A DNA stretch of 64,000 bases from Chersky-840 sp035532735 (GTDB lineage: Bacteria; Actinomycetota; Acidimicrobiia; Acidimicrobiales; UBA8190), in assembly GCA_035532735.1 (NCBI GenBank), contig DATKQM010000030.1:1-64000 (forward strand), in the 5' to 3' direction. The position numbers and the translations under genes were made by a program. The notes under the pieces were generated by a model. The model ran no database searches. It had not been told where the DNA came from and was given only the letters and a program-made list of their open reading frames with translations. This document shows positions 50,303 through 58,241 of this stretch, piece by piece (position 1 is the first letter of the stretch; every line of letters starts with the position of its first letter).

Positions 50303-52435
50303 CTAACCCGCCGTGACCACGAGAGAGTCGACGGCAACCGCGCCCTTTTTGAGGACGACGACGGGGTTGAGGTCGAGCTCGACGAGCCGGTCTCCACACG
50401 CTGATGCCAGGCGGGCGACGGCGAGGACCACATCGACGAGGGCCTTCACATCACCACGATCGCGACCGCGCACCCCGGTCAGCAGCCGGTAGCCGCGCAG
50501 GCCCTCGATCATCTCCTGCGCGTCGCGCCGGTCGAGGGGAAGAGGTCTCACCGCCGCGTCCTTCAAGATCTCGGCGAACACGCCGCCCGTACCCACCAGC
50601 ACGGCGGGGCCGAAGACCGGATCACGGGTGACCCCGACGATCATCTCGGTTCCCCCCTCGATCTGCTGTTGGATCTGGACGCCCTCGATGCGGGCATTGC
50701 GCTTGGCCCGCGTGGCCCGGTCGACGAGCTCGGTGTAGAGAGCCTTGGCTTGGGACCCCGTGCCCACCGACAGACGAACCAGTCCGGCGTCGGACTTGTG
50801 GGGGAAGTCGGGCGAGGCGATCTTCATCACCACCGGGAAGCCGATCTCCCCGGCGATGCGGGCCGCTTCCGCAGCAGAATGGGCCAGGCCCTCCCCGGCC
50901 AGGGGGATGTCGAAGGCCTCGAGCAATTGCCGGGCCGCGTCGGCGCCGAGGGGTGAGGGACCGCGTCCGTCGACGCCGGTGAGTGCACTCGCCGCCCCCT
51001 TCGGGAGGCGGCCGGCCATGGGTTTGCGAGGGCGGAACGTCGACGACGCCTCCTCGTAGAGCGCGAAGGCCCGGAGTGCGTTGAAGCAGTTCCGAAACGA
51101 CCGGAACATGGGCACGCCTGCCTCGATCAGGGTCTTGAATCCCTGCTCGTCGGTCTTGAAGGAGTTCCAGGTCACCACGATGGGCTTCTTCACCTCGTCG
51201 ATGAAAGCCACGATGTCCTCGGCGAAGCGATCGGTGAGCCGTCCGAGCGCGCCGGTGAGCCCGATCACGATGACATCGATATTCGGATCGGCGGCCACGA
51301 GGTCGAAGACGCGCTTTCTGTCCTCGATGGGCGCGTTCACGAGGAACTGGGCCCCGTTGTCGATGGGATTGGCGACGGTCAGGTAGTCGGGGATCATGGC
51401 GCGCAACCCGGCTTGGGTCTTGGCGGTGAGGACCGGCACCGGCACGCCGGCGGATTCGGCCACCTCGGCCATGAGGGTCCCCGAGCCGCCCGAGATGGAA
51501 TAGAGCGCGCACCGGCCGCCGGAGCCGGCGGGCAGCTTGGCGAAGAGCGCGGCGGTCTCGAGAAGCTCGTCGAGGTCGCGCACCCGGACTACCCCGTACT
51601 GGGCGAAGAGTCCCTCCACGACTGCGTCTGACCCCGCCAGATGGCCGGTGTGCGAGCTCGCCATGCGGGTCCCCGCCTCGGTGCTCCCCATCTTGAGCGC
51701 CACCACCGGCTTGCCCTGGGCGTTGGCGGCCTCGAGGGCGCGCCGGAGCTTGGGCGGGTCCTTGAACCCCTCGAAGTAGCCGGCGATCACGTCGGTGTCG
51801 TCGTCATAGGCGAAGTACTCGATGAAGTCCGCGGCCTCGAGGTCGAGCTCGTTGCCCGTCGGCACCCAACGGCTGAAGGCCACCCCGAATTCGGTCCCCT
51901 GCACGAGGGGACGACCCTGGTGCCCGCTCTGGGTGACGAGCCCGATGCGACCACCACGGCGCGTCGGTGGCTCGGGCAGGACCTCGAAGGCGTTCGTGTT
52001 GGTGTTGGGGCCGAAGACGCGGATCCCGTAGCGGCGGGCCACCTCGCCCACCTCGCGCTCGGCCTCCGCACCGGCTTCGCCCACCTCGCTGAACCCGGCG
52101 GTGAAGACCAGGACGTAGGGGACGCCGTGTTTGCCGCACTCCTCCACCGTCCTGGCCACGAGCTTGGTCCCCACGTTGACGACGGCCAGGGTGATCTCGG
52201 CGGGGATGTCGGTGACGTGCGCGTAGACGGGGATGTCGCCGATGGTGCCGCCCTTGGCATTGACGAGGTACCAGCGGTCTCCCCAGCGCTCCGCGTACGA
52301 GGCCCGGAGGCGTTCGGGCTTGGCGTTGCGGTTCAACGACCCCACCAGGGCGACGGCCTTGGGATGGAAGAACTCCTCCAGGTCACCCCGACGCTGAGGC
52401 AGCACCGGCTTCTTGGTCGCTGGCTTGTTGGCCAC
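50303..52435 (-). CDS. ADP-forming acyl-CoA synthetase (acetate-CoA ligase type)
   Basis: A 710-residue NDP-forming acyl-CoA synthetase with alpha and beta parts fused. The CoA-binding domain starts FFHPKAVALVGSLNRNAKPERL. The phospho-accepting His is His262 in ASSHTGHLAGSD, and GLVTQSGHQG precedes it. The C-terminal ATP-grasp part contains GFPVVMKIASPDFPHKSDAG and ELDLNPVVV. The family interconverts acyl-CoA plus ADP and acid plus ATP, which here could recover energy from an acyl-CoA or activate an acid. It lies immediately before the fadE gene on the same strand. Confidence 0.9.
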   Translation of the reverse strand: MANKPATKKPVLPQRRGDLEEFFHPKAVALVGSLNRNAKPERLRASYAERWGDRWYLVNAKGGTIGDIPVYAHVTDIPAEITLAVVNVGTKLVARTVEECGKHGVPYVLVFTAGFSEVGEAGAEAEREVGEVARRYGIRVFGPNTNTNAFEVLPEPPTRRGGRIGLVTQSGHQGRPLVQGTEFGVAFSRWVPTGNELDLEAADFIEYFAYDDDTDVIAGYFEGFKDPPKLRRALEAANAQGKPVVALKMGSTEAGTRMASSHTGHLAGSDAVVEGLFAQYGVVRVRDLDELLETAALFAKLPAGSGGRCALYSISGGSGTLMAEVAESAGVPVPVLTAKTQAGLRAMIPDYLTVANPIDNGAQFLVNAPIEDRKRVFDLVAADPNIDVIVIGLTGALGRLTDRFAEDIVAFIDEVKKPIVVTWNSFKTDEQGFKTLIEAGVPMFRSFRNCFNALRAFALYEEASSTFRPRKPMAGRLPKGAASALTGVDGRGPSPLGADAARQLLEAFDIPLAGEGLAHSAAEAARIAGEIGFPVVMKIASPDFPHKSDAGLVRLSVGTGSQAKALYTELVDRATRAKRNARIEGVQIQQQIEGGTEMIVGVTRDPVFGPAVLVGTGGVFAEILKDAAVRPLPLDRRDAQEMIEGLRGYRLLTGVRGRDRGDVKALVDVVLAVARLASACGDRLVELDLNPVVVLKKGAVAVDSLVVTAG

Positions 52436-52446
52436 GGCGCCTCGCC

Positions 52447-53280
52447 TCAGCCGGCCGGGGTCTCGCCCGACAACACCGAGAAATCGAGGCGCGACGTGAG
52501 CATGCCCGCCGAGAAGCCGCCATCCGCGTAGACGTTGGTGCCGGTGATGTAGGTCGCCGCGTCACTGTTGAGGAACACCACCAGGTGCCCCTGCTCCTCG
52601 GGGGTGGAATTGCGTCCGCCCAGGGGCTTGGGGAACCGGTCCATGAAATCCTTGCCCATGTAGGCCTCGAACGACGGCATCATCGGGGTCTGGGTGGGCC
52701 CGGGGCTCGTGCAATTGACCCGGATCCCCTGGGGCGCGAGGTCGAGGGCGGCGTGCAGCGTCCAGATGATGATGGCCTGCTTGGAGAGGAGATACCCCTC
52801 ACCCACCGCGGCGGGGTGCTCCTCGCACCACTGCCGACCTTCGGCGTAGCCGGCGGTGGAGACGAGCGGCATGACCTGGTCGATGACGTTCTCCCACCCG
52901 AAGGCGCCCGCCGAGGAGATGGTGACCACTGCCGAGCCCGAGGGCATGTGCTTGGCGGCCAGGGTGGTGAGGTGCCGGGCCGCCACGAAGTTCACGAGCA
53001 TGACGTCGAGACCCGAGAAGGGAGGACCGGGCAGGCCTGCGCAATTGAACAGCCCGTGGATCGGGCCTCCGAGGTCTTCGAGGTTCGACTCGATGGCCCC
53101 GGGGTCGCGCAGGTCCACCGACCGGTAGCTGGCCACGTCGGAAGCCGGCTCCTTCACGTCGAAGACGTGGACCTCGGCACCGAGCTCGAGCAGGTCCCGC
53201 ACCGCGGCGGCCCCCATGCCCGAGCCGCCTCCACCGCTCACGAGCACCCGCTTGCCCTCGTAGCTCCACACGCCCGCCAT
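52447..53280 (-). CDS. Short-chain dehydrogenase, 3-alpha-hydroxysteroid dehydrogenase (HsdA)-like
   Basis: A 277-residue SDR of the compact HsdA-like subgroup. RVLVSGGGGSGMGAAAV is the nucleotide motif, VFDVKEP the coenzyme-specificity strand, LFNCAGLPGP replaces NNAG, and VVTISSAGAF plus GYLLSKQA give Ser, Tyr and Lys. The VNFVAARHL segment and the mid-protein insert before Tyr resemble Comamonas HsdA, a 3-alpha-hydroxysteroid dehydrogenase. ATG 53280 has GGGGAGG upstream. A hydroxysteroid substrate is plausible but unproven. Confidence 0.82.
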   Translation of the reverse strand: MAGVWSYEGKRVLVSGGGGSGMGAAAVRDLLELGAEVHVFDVKEPASDVASYRSVDLRDPGAIESNLEDLGGPIHGLFNCAGLPGPPFSGLDVMLVNFVAARHLTTLAAKHMPSGSAVVTISSAGAFGWENVIDQVMPLVSTAGYAEGRQWCEEHPAAVGEGYLLSKQAIIIWTLHAALDLAPQGIRVNCTSPGPTQTPMMPSFEAYMGKDFMDRFPKPLGGRNSTPEEQGHLVVFLNSDAATYITGTNVYADGGFSAGMLTSRLDFSVLSGETPAG

Positions 53281-53359
53281 CTCGCCTCCCCGCCGTCCGT
53301 GCCGCGCCGATGCGGCGCGCGCAGTGTGTCGCCCCGTCGGGCGTGTTGCAATGTGTGGC

Positions 53360-54289
53360 TCAGCCGCCCATCTGCAGACCAGGAGCGCGGGAATGAAAGA
53401 CCTGCGCGTTGACCGCAGGCCCGATGTCCTCGGGCTCCCAGCGGGCGGGCTTGCCCTTGGGCTCGACCGTGGCTCCCAGTGACCAGGGCACGTAGTGGGT
53501 GATGCGGTGGCCCACGGCCCGAAAGACCTGCCCCGTGACATGCAGCGCGTCGTCCGACGCCAGCCAGGCCACCATAGGGGCCGAGTTGGCCGGGTTCATG
53601 GGGTCGTAGTCGGTTCCTTCGTCGAGCTGGTCGGGCTCGCGCACCTCGGCGTCCTTGCGCAACGTGGCGGTGATGCGCGTCATCCCACCAGGCGCCACTG
53701 CGTTGGCCCGCACGCCGTATCGCCACAACTCCAGGCTCGAAATCACGGTCAACGCCGCGATGCCGGCCTTCGCCGCGCCGTAGTTGGCCTGGCCGACGTT
53801 TCCCTGGAGTCCCGCCGAGGACACCGTGTTCACGATGGCGGCGCGGGGCTGGTTCCCGGCCTTGGACTGCTCGCGCCAGTACACCGAGGCGTGGTGCGTG
53901 GTCGCGAAGGTGCCCTTCAGGTGGACGCGCACCACGGCGTCGAAGTCGTCCTCGGACATGGAGAAGAGCATGGCGTCGCGCACGATGCCGGCGTTGTTGA
54001 CGAGCACATCGAGCCGGCCGAACTCGTCGACCGCCTGGCGCACCAGGTTCGACGCCCCGGACCAGTCGGCCACGTCGTCGTAATTGGCGGCCGCCTCGCC
54101 CCCACGGGCCCGGATGATCTCCGCGACCTCTTCGGCGGCACGCTTGTCCACCCCTTCGCCGTGGACCGATCCCCCGACATCGTTGACCACGACCTTCGCT
54201 CCCTGGCGGGCGAGCTCGAGCGCCTCGCCTCGGCCGATGCCGTGGCCCGCGCCGGTGACGACCGCCACCTTGCCGTCGAGCAGTCCCAT
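53360..54289 (-). CDS. Short-chain dehydrogenase/reductase (MFE-2 dehydrogenase-like)
   Basis: A 309-residue SDR. VAVVTGAGHGIGRGEAL, VVNDVGGSVHG, LVNNAGIVRDAMLFSMSEDD and QANYGAAKAGIAAL are all present, matching the 3-hydroxyacyl-CoA dehydrogenase part of peroxisomal-type multifunctional enzyme 2. It is a longer-tailed paralogue of the 720-1616 protein (both keep NNAGIVRD and a VxGxGH-type tail). It lies between the HsdA-like SDR and an amidohydrolase on the same strand. Confidence 0.88.
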   Translation of the reverse strand: MGLLDGKVAVVTGAGHGIGRGEALELARQGAKVVVNDVGGSVHGEGVDKRAAEEVAEIIRARGGEAAANYDDVADWSGASNLVRQAVDEFGRLDVLVNNAGIVRDAMLFSMSEDDFDAVVRVHLKGTFATTHHASVYWREQSKAGNQPRAAIVNTVSSAGLQGNVGQANYGAAKAGIAALTVISSLELWRYGVRANAVAPGGMTRITATLRKDAEVREPDQLDEGTDYDPMNPANSAPMVAWLASDDALHVTGQVFRAVGHRITHYVPWSLGATVEPKGKPARWEPEDIGPAVNAQVFHSRAPGLQMGG

Positions 54290-54390
54290 GGTCTGTTCTT
54301 CCTTTCGTTCGGCACCCGCGTACCATCAGCGCGCGGCTGCCCGTCTGTCTCGTGCGCGACCCTGTCCGGTCGCGCCGTCGGTTAGCCGGC

Positions 54391-55539
54391 TCAGCCCAGG
54401 CGGTAGAACTCCCGGGCGTTCTCGCACACCATGCGACGCCGCTCGGATTCGGGCACGCCCCCCATGGACTCCTCCACGATGCGCCGGCTGTAGGGCCAGT
54501 CGTGGCGGTGATGGGGGTAGTCGGTGGACCACATCATGTTGTCCACGCCGATCCAGTGACGTACCGCCACCGCGAATGGCTCGCGGATGAAGGTCACCTT
54601 CCAGTTGGTCCGGAAATATTCGCTCGGCAGGCGCTCGAGCGTGGTGCCGGTCCAGGTGCGGTTGCGCCAGTAGTGGTCGTCCATGTGCTCGAGGAAGTGC
54701 GGCACCCATCCCGCCCCGCATTCGACCGCCACCATCTGCAGGTCGGGGAAGCGGTCGTAGATGCCGGAGTAGATGAACTTCGACATGAATTGCGAGGCGT
54801 CGCCCACCGGGCCGCCCATCTCCGCCAGCCCGATTGCCCGACCCGCCGACTCGGCTGCCTTCTGGAACGACCCCGCGCTGCGCTTGCCGGCCTGGCGGAG
54901 CCCGCTGTGGATGTGGACTGGCATCTGCTCCTCCTGGGCGGCTTCCCAGAACGGGTCGTCGTCGGAGGACAGATCGGAGTTGCCCGACGGGTAGGCCGAG
55001 ATGATCACACCCCGGTATCCCGCCGTCTTGGCGTCACGAAGCCACTTGATCGAGGTCTGGATGTCCACGCCGGGCATCTGGGCCAGCCCGATGAGTCGCT
55101 CGGGGTCCGCCGCCATGAACTCGTCGTGCATCCAGGTGTTGTAGGCCTCGAGCCCGGCCAGGTGGTAGTCGTCGTCCTCTTGGGCCATGAAGGCGCCCAT
55201 GGTGCGCTGCGAAGGGAACAGCACCTCGGCGTCCACGCCGTCGAAGTCCTGCTCCTCGACACGGGCTTTGCCTATGAACGACCCCTGCAAGATGGTGTCG
55301 TAGGTCGCGCCGAACCATTCCAGGTCCTCGTAGCGCTTGCCGAAGCGCCCGGCGTTGGTGACCAGTCCGAGCGGCATCGGGGCCGTGCCGGGCACGAGCT
55401 CCCACCCATCGCCGCCTTTGGCGTCTTTGACCAGCTTGGGGGCCCGATCGTGAAACTTCTTGGGCAGGTACTTCGTCCACATGTTCGGCGGCTCGACCAC
55501 GTGCCCGTCAGCTGAGATGAGCCGGTACTCGCGAGCCAT
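54391..55539 (-). CDS. Amidohydrolase family 2 (COG2159-type) protein
   Basis: A 382-residue member. LISADGHVVEPPNMWTKYLP opens the barrel, EVLFPSQRTMGAFMAQEDDD lies near the active site, and MMWSTDYPHHRHDWPYS is the C-terminal motif with extra His residues. ATG 55539 follows GGGGAGG by seven bases. The stop region (GGCTGAGCC then GGCTAACCG) again supplies two in-frame stops. A perfect CTGAC-N6-GTCAG site is about 70 bp upstream. Confidence 0.86.
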   Translation of the reverse strand: MAREYRLISADGHVVEPPNMWTKYLPKKFHDRAPKLVKDAKGGDGWELVPGTAPMPLGLVTNAGRFGKRYEDLEWFGATYDTILQGSFIGKARVEEQDFDGVDAEVLFPSQRTMGAFMAQEDDDYHLAGLEAYNTWMHDEFMAADPERLIGLAQMPGVDIQTSIKWLRDAKTAGYRGVIISAYPSGNSDLSSDDDPFWEAAQEEQMPVHIHSGLRQAGKRSAGSFQKAAESAGRAIGLAEMGGPVGDASQFMSKFIYSGIYDRFPDLQMVAVECGAGWVPHFLEHMDDHYWRNRTWTGTTLERLPSEYFRTNWKVTFIREPFAVAVRHWIGVDNMMWSTDYPHHRHDWPYSRRIVEESMGGVPESERRRMVCENAREFYRLG

Positions 55540-55605
55540 CGCACCTCCCCTGCTGCCCCTCCATCGGAGGGGGCCGCCCCCGACCACCCCGGCCGCAGGC
55601 GTTCT

Positions 55606-55621
55606 CTGACTTTCGTGTCAG
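55606..55621. promoter_or_regulatory. CTGAC-N6-GTCAG palindrome upstream of an amidohydrolase operon
   Basis: CTGACTTTCGTGTCAG is a perfect site in the gap between the crotonase stop and the amidohydrolase start, both on the minus strand. It would control the amidohydrolase-SDR-SDR-synthetase run. Confidence 0.6.
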
Positions 55622-55653
55622 CTTACTTCGGGGCGCCCGAGCGGATAAAGCCG

Positions 55654-56481
55654 TCAGTACCCCTTGAACTCCGGGGCCCGGCGCTCGGCGAAGGCCCGCA
55701 ACCCCTCTCCGGCATCGGCGGTGCCGACGATCAGCTCCTGGGCCCAGGCCTCCTCGTCGAAGGCGGTGCGCCGGTCCGACTCGAGCGACCGGTTGAGCAG
55801 CCACTTGGCCATCCCGATGGCCTTGGTCGGGCCGCCCGCGAGGCGCTGTGCCAATTCGCCCGCGGCGTGCTCGAGCTGCTCGCGCGGCACAACCTTGTTG
55901 ACCAGTCCGAGTTCGGCGGCGTCATCGGCGTGGAGGTCGTCGCCGAAGAAGATGAGCTCCTTGGCCTTCTGCAACCCGATCAACCGGGGCAGCAGGTAGG
56001 CGCCACCTCCGTCGGGTGAGATGCCCCGGCGGACGAACACCTCGATGAACCTGGCCCCCTCGGCCGCCACCACCAGGTCGCAGGCAAAGGCGAGATGCGC
56101 CCCGATCCCCGCCGCGGTCCCGTTCACGGCTCCGACCACGGGCTTCTCGCAGTCGAGAACGGCCGAGATGAGCCGCTGGGCCCCGTGTCGGATCATCCGC
56201 GACGCGTCTCCCATGATCCGGTCGGGGGCGCCTTCCGGACGCGGCGGCGCGGGACGGCGTCCGGCGCGTAGGTCCGCCCCCGTGCAGAACCCGTCGCCGG
56301 TGGCGGTGAGCACCACCGCTCCGATCTCGACCTGGGCACTGGCCGCGTCGAGGAGCTCGATGACGCGCTCGCGTTGGTCGTGGGTGATGGCGTTGCGCAC
56401 CTCGGGTCGATTCAGCGTGATCCACGACACCCGGTTCTTGACGCGGTGCTGTACCTGGTCCTCGAGCGGCTGGTTCGACAC
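55654..56481 (-). CDS. Enoyl-CoA hydratase/isomerase family protein
   Basis: A 275-residue crotonase. FCTGADLRAGRRP and NGTAAGIGAHLAFACDLVVA form the oxyanion hole, and EVFVRRGISPDGGGAYLLPR keeps an acid equivalent to the second catalytic position. GTG 56481 has GAGGAGG eight bases upstream; the longer frame to 56520 lacks such a site. It is divergent from the DUF35-thiolase genes with a shared operator-like site. Confidence 0.88.
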   Translation of the reverse strand: MSNQPLEDQVQHRVKNRVSWITLNRPEVRNAITHDQRERVIELLDAASAQVEIGAVVLTATGDGFCTGADLRAGRRPAPPRPEGAPDRIMGDASRMIRHGAQRLISAVLDCEKPVVGAVNGTAAGIGAHLAFACDLVVAAEGARFIEVFVRRGISPDGGGAYLLPRLIGLQKAKELIFFGDDLHADDAAELGLVNKVVPREQLEHAAGELAQRLAGGPTKAIGMAKWLLNRSLESDRRTAFDEEAWAQELIVGTADAGEGLRAFAERRAPEFKGY

Positions 56482-56545
56482 GGCCTCGTCCTCCTCGGGT
56501 CGCGGGGGCGGTCGCCGCAAAGTGTGCCATGCCGGGCTGTGTCGA

Positions 56546-56561
56546 CTGACAGCCGTGTCAC
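56546..56561. promoter_or_regulatory. CTGAC-N6-GTCA(C) operator-like site
   Basis: CTGACAGCCGTGTCAC differs from consensus by one base. On the plus strand TAGGGT (56571-56576) lies seven bases before GTG 56584, the same leaderless spacing seen at 43051 and 47908. It lies between the divergent crotonase and DUF35 genes. Confidence 0.5.
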
Positions 56562-56583
56562 ATCACCGGCTAGGGTCTCGCCC

Positions 56584-56988
56584 GTGAGCGAGGCCAAAAA
56601 CCGCATCCCCGTTGTCGACTACCTGGTCCTCGAAGGTGATCCCCACCTGGTAGCCCAGGCCTGCACCGGCTGCGGCGCGCTGTTCTTCGACCGCCGCAAC
56701 GCCTGCGCGCGCTGCGGCAAGTTGGAGTTCGAAGCCAAGGCCCTGGCGAAGACCGGCACGGTCCGGTCCTTCACCATCGTCCACCGGGCCGCGCCCAATG
56801 TCCCGGTGCCCTATGTCTCGTCGGTGATCGAGCTCGACGGCGGCGGCGTGGTGAAGGGGAACATCGTCGACGCCGGTTCCGACGCGGAGAAGTTCGAGCT
56901 CGGGATGAAGGTCCGGCTCACGACGTTCCCGTGTGGCCTCGACGAGGACGGCACCGAGGCCGTCGCCTTCGGCTTCACCCCCGTCTAG
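56584..56988 (+). CDS. DUF35 OB-fold/zinc-ribbon acyl-CoA-binding protein
   Basis: A 134-residue protein. Cys27, Cys30, Cys41 and Cys44 (ACTGCGALFFDRRNACARC) form the zinc ribbon; the OB fold follows with KTGTVRSFTIVHRAAP and VPYVSSVIELDGGGVV. It precedes a thiolase gene by 20 bases; DUF35 proteins commonly form complexes with SCP-x-type thiolases and help bind the acyl-CoA. Leaderless GTG start. Confidence 0.86.
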   Translation: MSEAKNRIPVVDYLVLEGDPHLVAQACTGCGALFFDRRNACARCGKLEFEAKALAKTGTVRSFTIVHRAAPNVPVPYVSSVIELDGGGVVKGNIVDAGSDAEKFELGMKVRLTTFPCGLDEDGTEAVAFGFTPV

Positions 56989-57008
56989 AACCCAGCAAGG
57001 AGCGACAC

Positions 57009-58214
57009 ATGCCAGGAGACGCCTGGATCATCGGGGCTTCGATGACCAAGTTCGGCCGTTACCCCGACAAGGACTCCATCGACCTCGCCAGCGAGGCCGC
57101 CCTCGCGGCGATGGACGACGCCGGGGCCACCATCCACGACATCCAGATCCTCGCCGCGGGCAGCCTCATGGAAGCCTCGAACATGCTCGGCCAACGTCTC
57201 CAGAAGCAGATCGGCCAGACCGGGATCCCCGTCTACAACGTGGCCAACGCCTGTGCCACCGGCGCCACCGCGGTGCGGACCGGCATCATGGCCATCAAGG
57301 CGGGCGAGGCCGACATGGCCCTCGCCGTCGGCGTCGAGCAGATGGGCAAGATGGGACTGCTCGGCGGTGCGGGCCAAGCCCGGTCCGCGCCCACGGGGTT
57401 CGAGCCATCGGGCCGCTACGGATCGGTCATGCCGGTGGAGGGGATCCTCGGGACCCAGCTCATGCCCGGCGTCTTCGCCCAGGCCGGCATGGACTACGCG
57501 TCGCGTCACGACGGGGTGGGCTTCGAGCAGTTCGCCAAGGTGGCTGAGAAGAACCACGCCCACTCCTCGCTCAACCCCCTCGCCCAGTACCGCAAAGTCT
57601 TCAGCCTCGAGGAAGTCATGGAGGCGGCCATGGTCGCCTATCCCAACACCCTCCTGATGTGCTGCCCCACCGGTGACGGGGCTGCCTCGGTGGTGCTGTG
57701 CTCGGACGCCAAGCTCAAGACCCTCGACCCCGATGTCCGGCGGCGGGCCGTGAAGATCTCGGCCTCGGTCCTCACCTCGGATCCCTACGTCGAGTCCGAC
57801 ACGGCCCAGCCCGACGTCTCCACCCTGACCAAGCGCGCCGCCGCGGCCGCCTACGAGCAGGCCGGGGTCTCTCCCCAGGACCTCGACCTCGTGGAGCTCC
57901 ACGACTGCTTCGCCACCGCCGAGCTCATCCACTACGAGAACCTCCAGCTCTGTGAGCCCGGCGGCGCCGGTGACTTCATCGATCGGCGCGGGCCGTGGCG
58001 TGACGGGGCCATCCCCGTCAACGTCTCGGGCGGTCTCATCTCCAAGGGCCACCCCATCGGCGCCACCGGAGTCGCCAACCTCTACGAGGTGGCCACCCAT
58101 CTGCGCGGGGAGGCGGGCGACCGCCAGATCGAGGGTGCCCGGGTGGGGTTGACCCATGTCATCGGACTGGGATCGGCCTGCGGCGTCCACGTCCTCGAGC
58201 GCGCCGCCTCGTAG
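57009..58214 (+). CDS. Acetyl-CoA acetyltransferase-type thiolase (SCP-x type)
   Basis: A 401-residue thiolase. The nucleophile is Cys82 in VANACATGATAV, LVELHDCFATAEL carries the mid-domain His/Cys segment, and NVSGGLISKGHPIGATG the His of the GHP motif. All catalytic residues are present, unlike the two thiolase-like proteins at 41751 and 62412. It would cleave a 3-oxoacyl-CoA, with the DUF35 protein as partner. CAAGGAG lies a few bases before the ATG. The 3' end carries a duplication of coding sequence after the stop. Confidence 0.9.
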   Translation: MPGDAWIIGASMTKFGRYPDKDSIDLASEAALAAMDDAGATIHDIQILAAGSLMEASNMLGQRLQKQIGQTGIPVYNVANACATGATAVRTGIMAIKAGEADMALAVGVEQMGKMGLLGGAGQARSAPTGFEPSGRYGSVMPVEGILGTQLMPGVFAQAGMDYASRHDGVGFEQFAKVAEKNHAHSSLNPLAQYRKVFSLEEVMEAAMVAYPNTLLMCCPTGDGAASVVLCSDAKLKTLDPDVRRRAVKISASVLTSDPYVESDTAQPDVSTLTKRAAAAAYEQAGVSPQDLDLVELHDCFATAELIHYENLQLCEPGGAGDFIDRRGPWRDGAIPVNVSGGLISKGHPIGATGVANLYEVATHLRGEAGDRQIEGARVGLTHVIGLGSACGVHVLERAAS

Positions 58215-58226
58215 CGTCCTCGAGCG
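58191..58226. repeat. Direct repeat gtcctcgagcg flanking the thiolase stop
   Basis: gtcctcgagcg at 58191-58201 (coding Val-Leu-Glu near the C-terminus) recurs at 58216-58226, just after the TAG at 58212-58214. The second copy lies outside the gene. Confidence 0.6.
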
Positions 58227-58241
58227 GCGAGGACCACCGGG

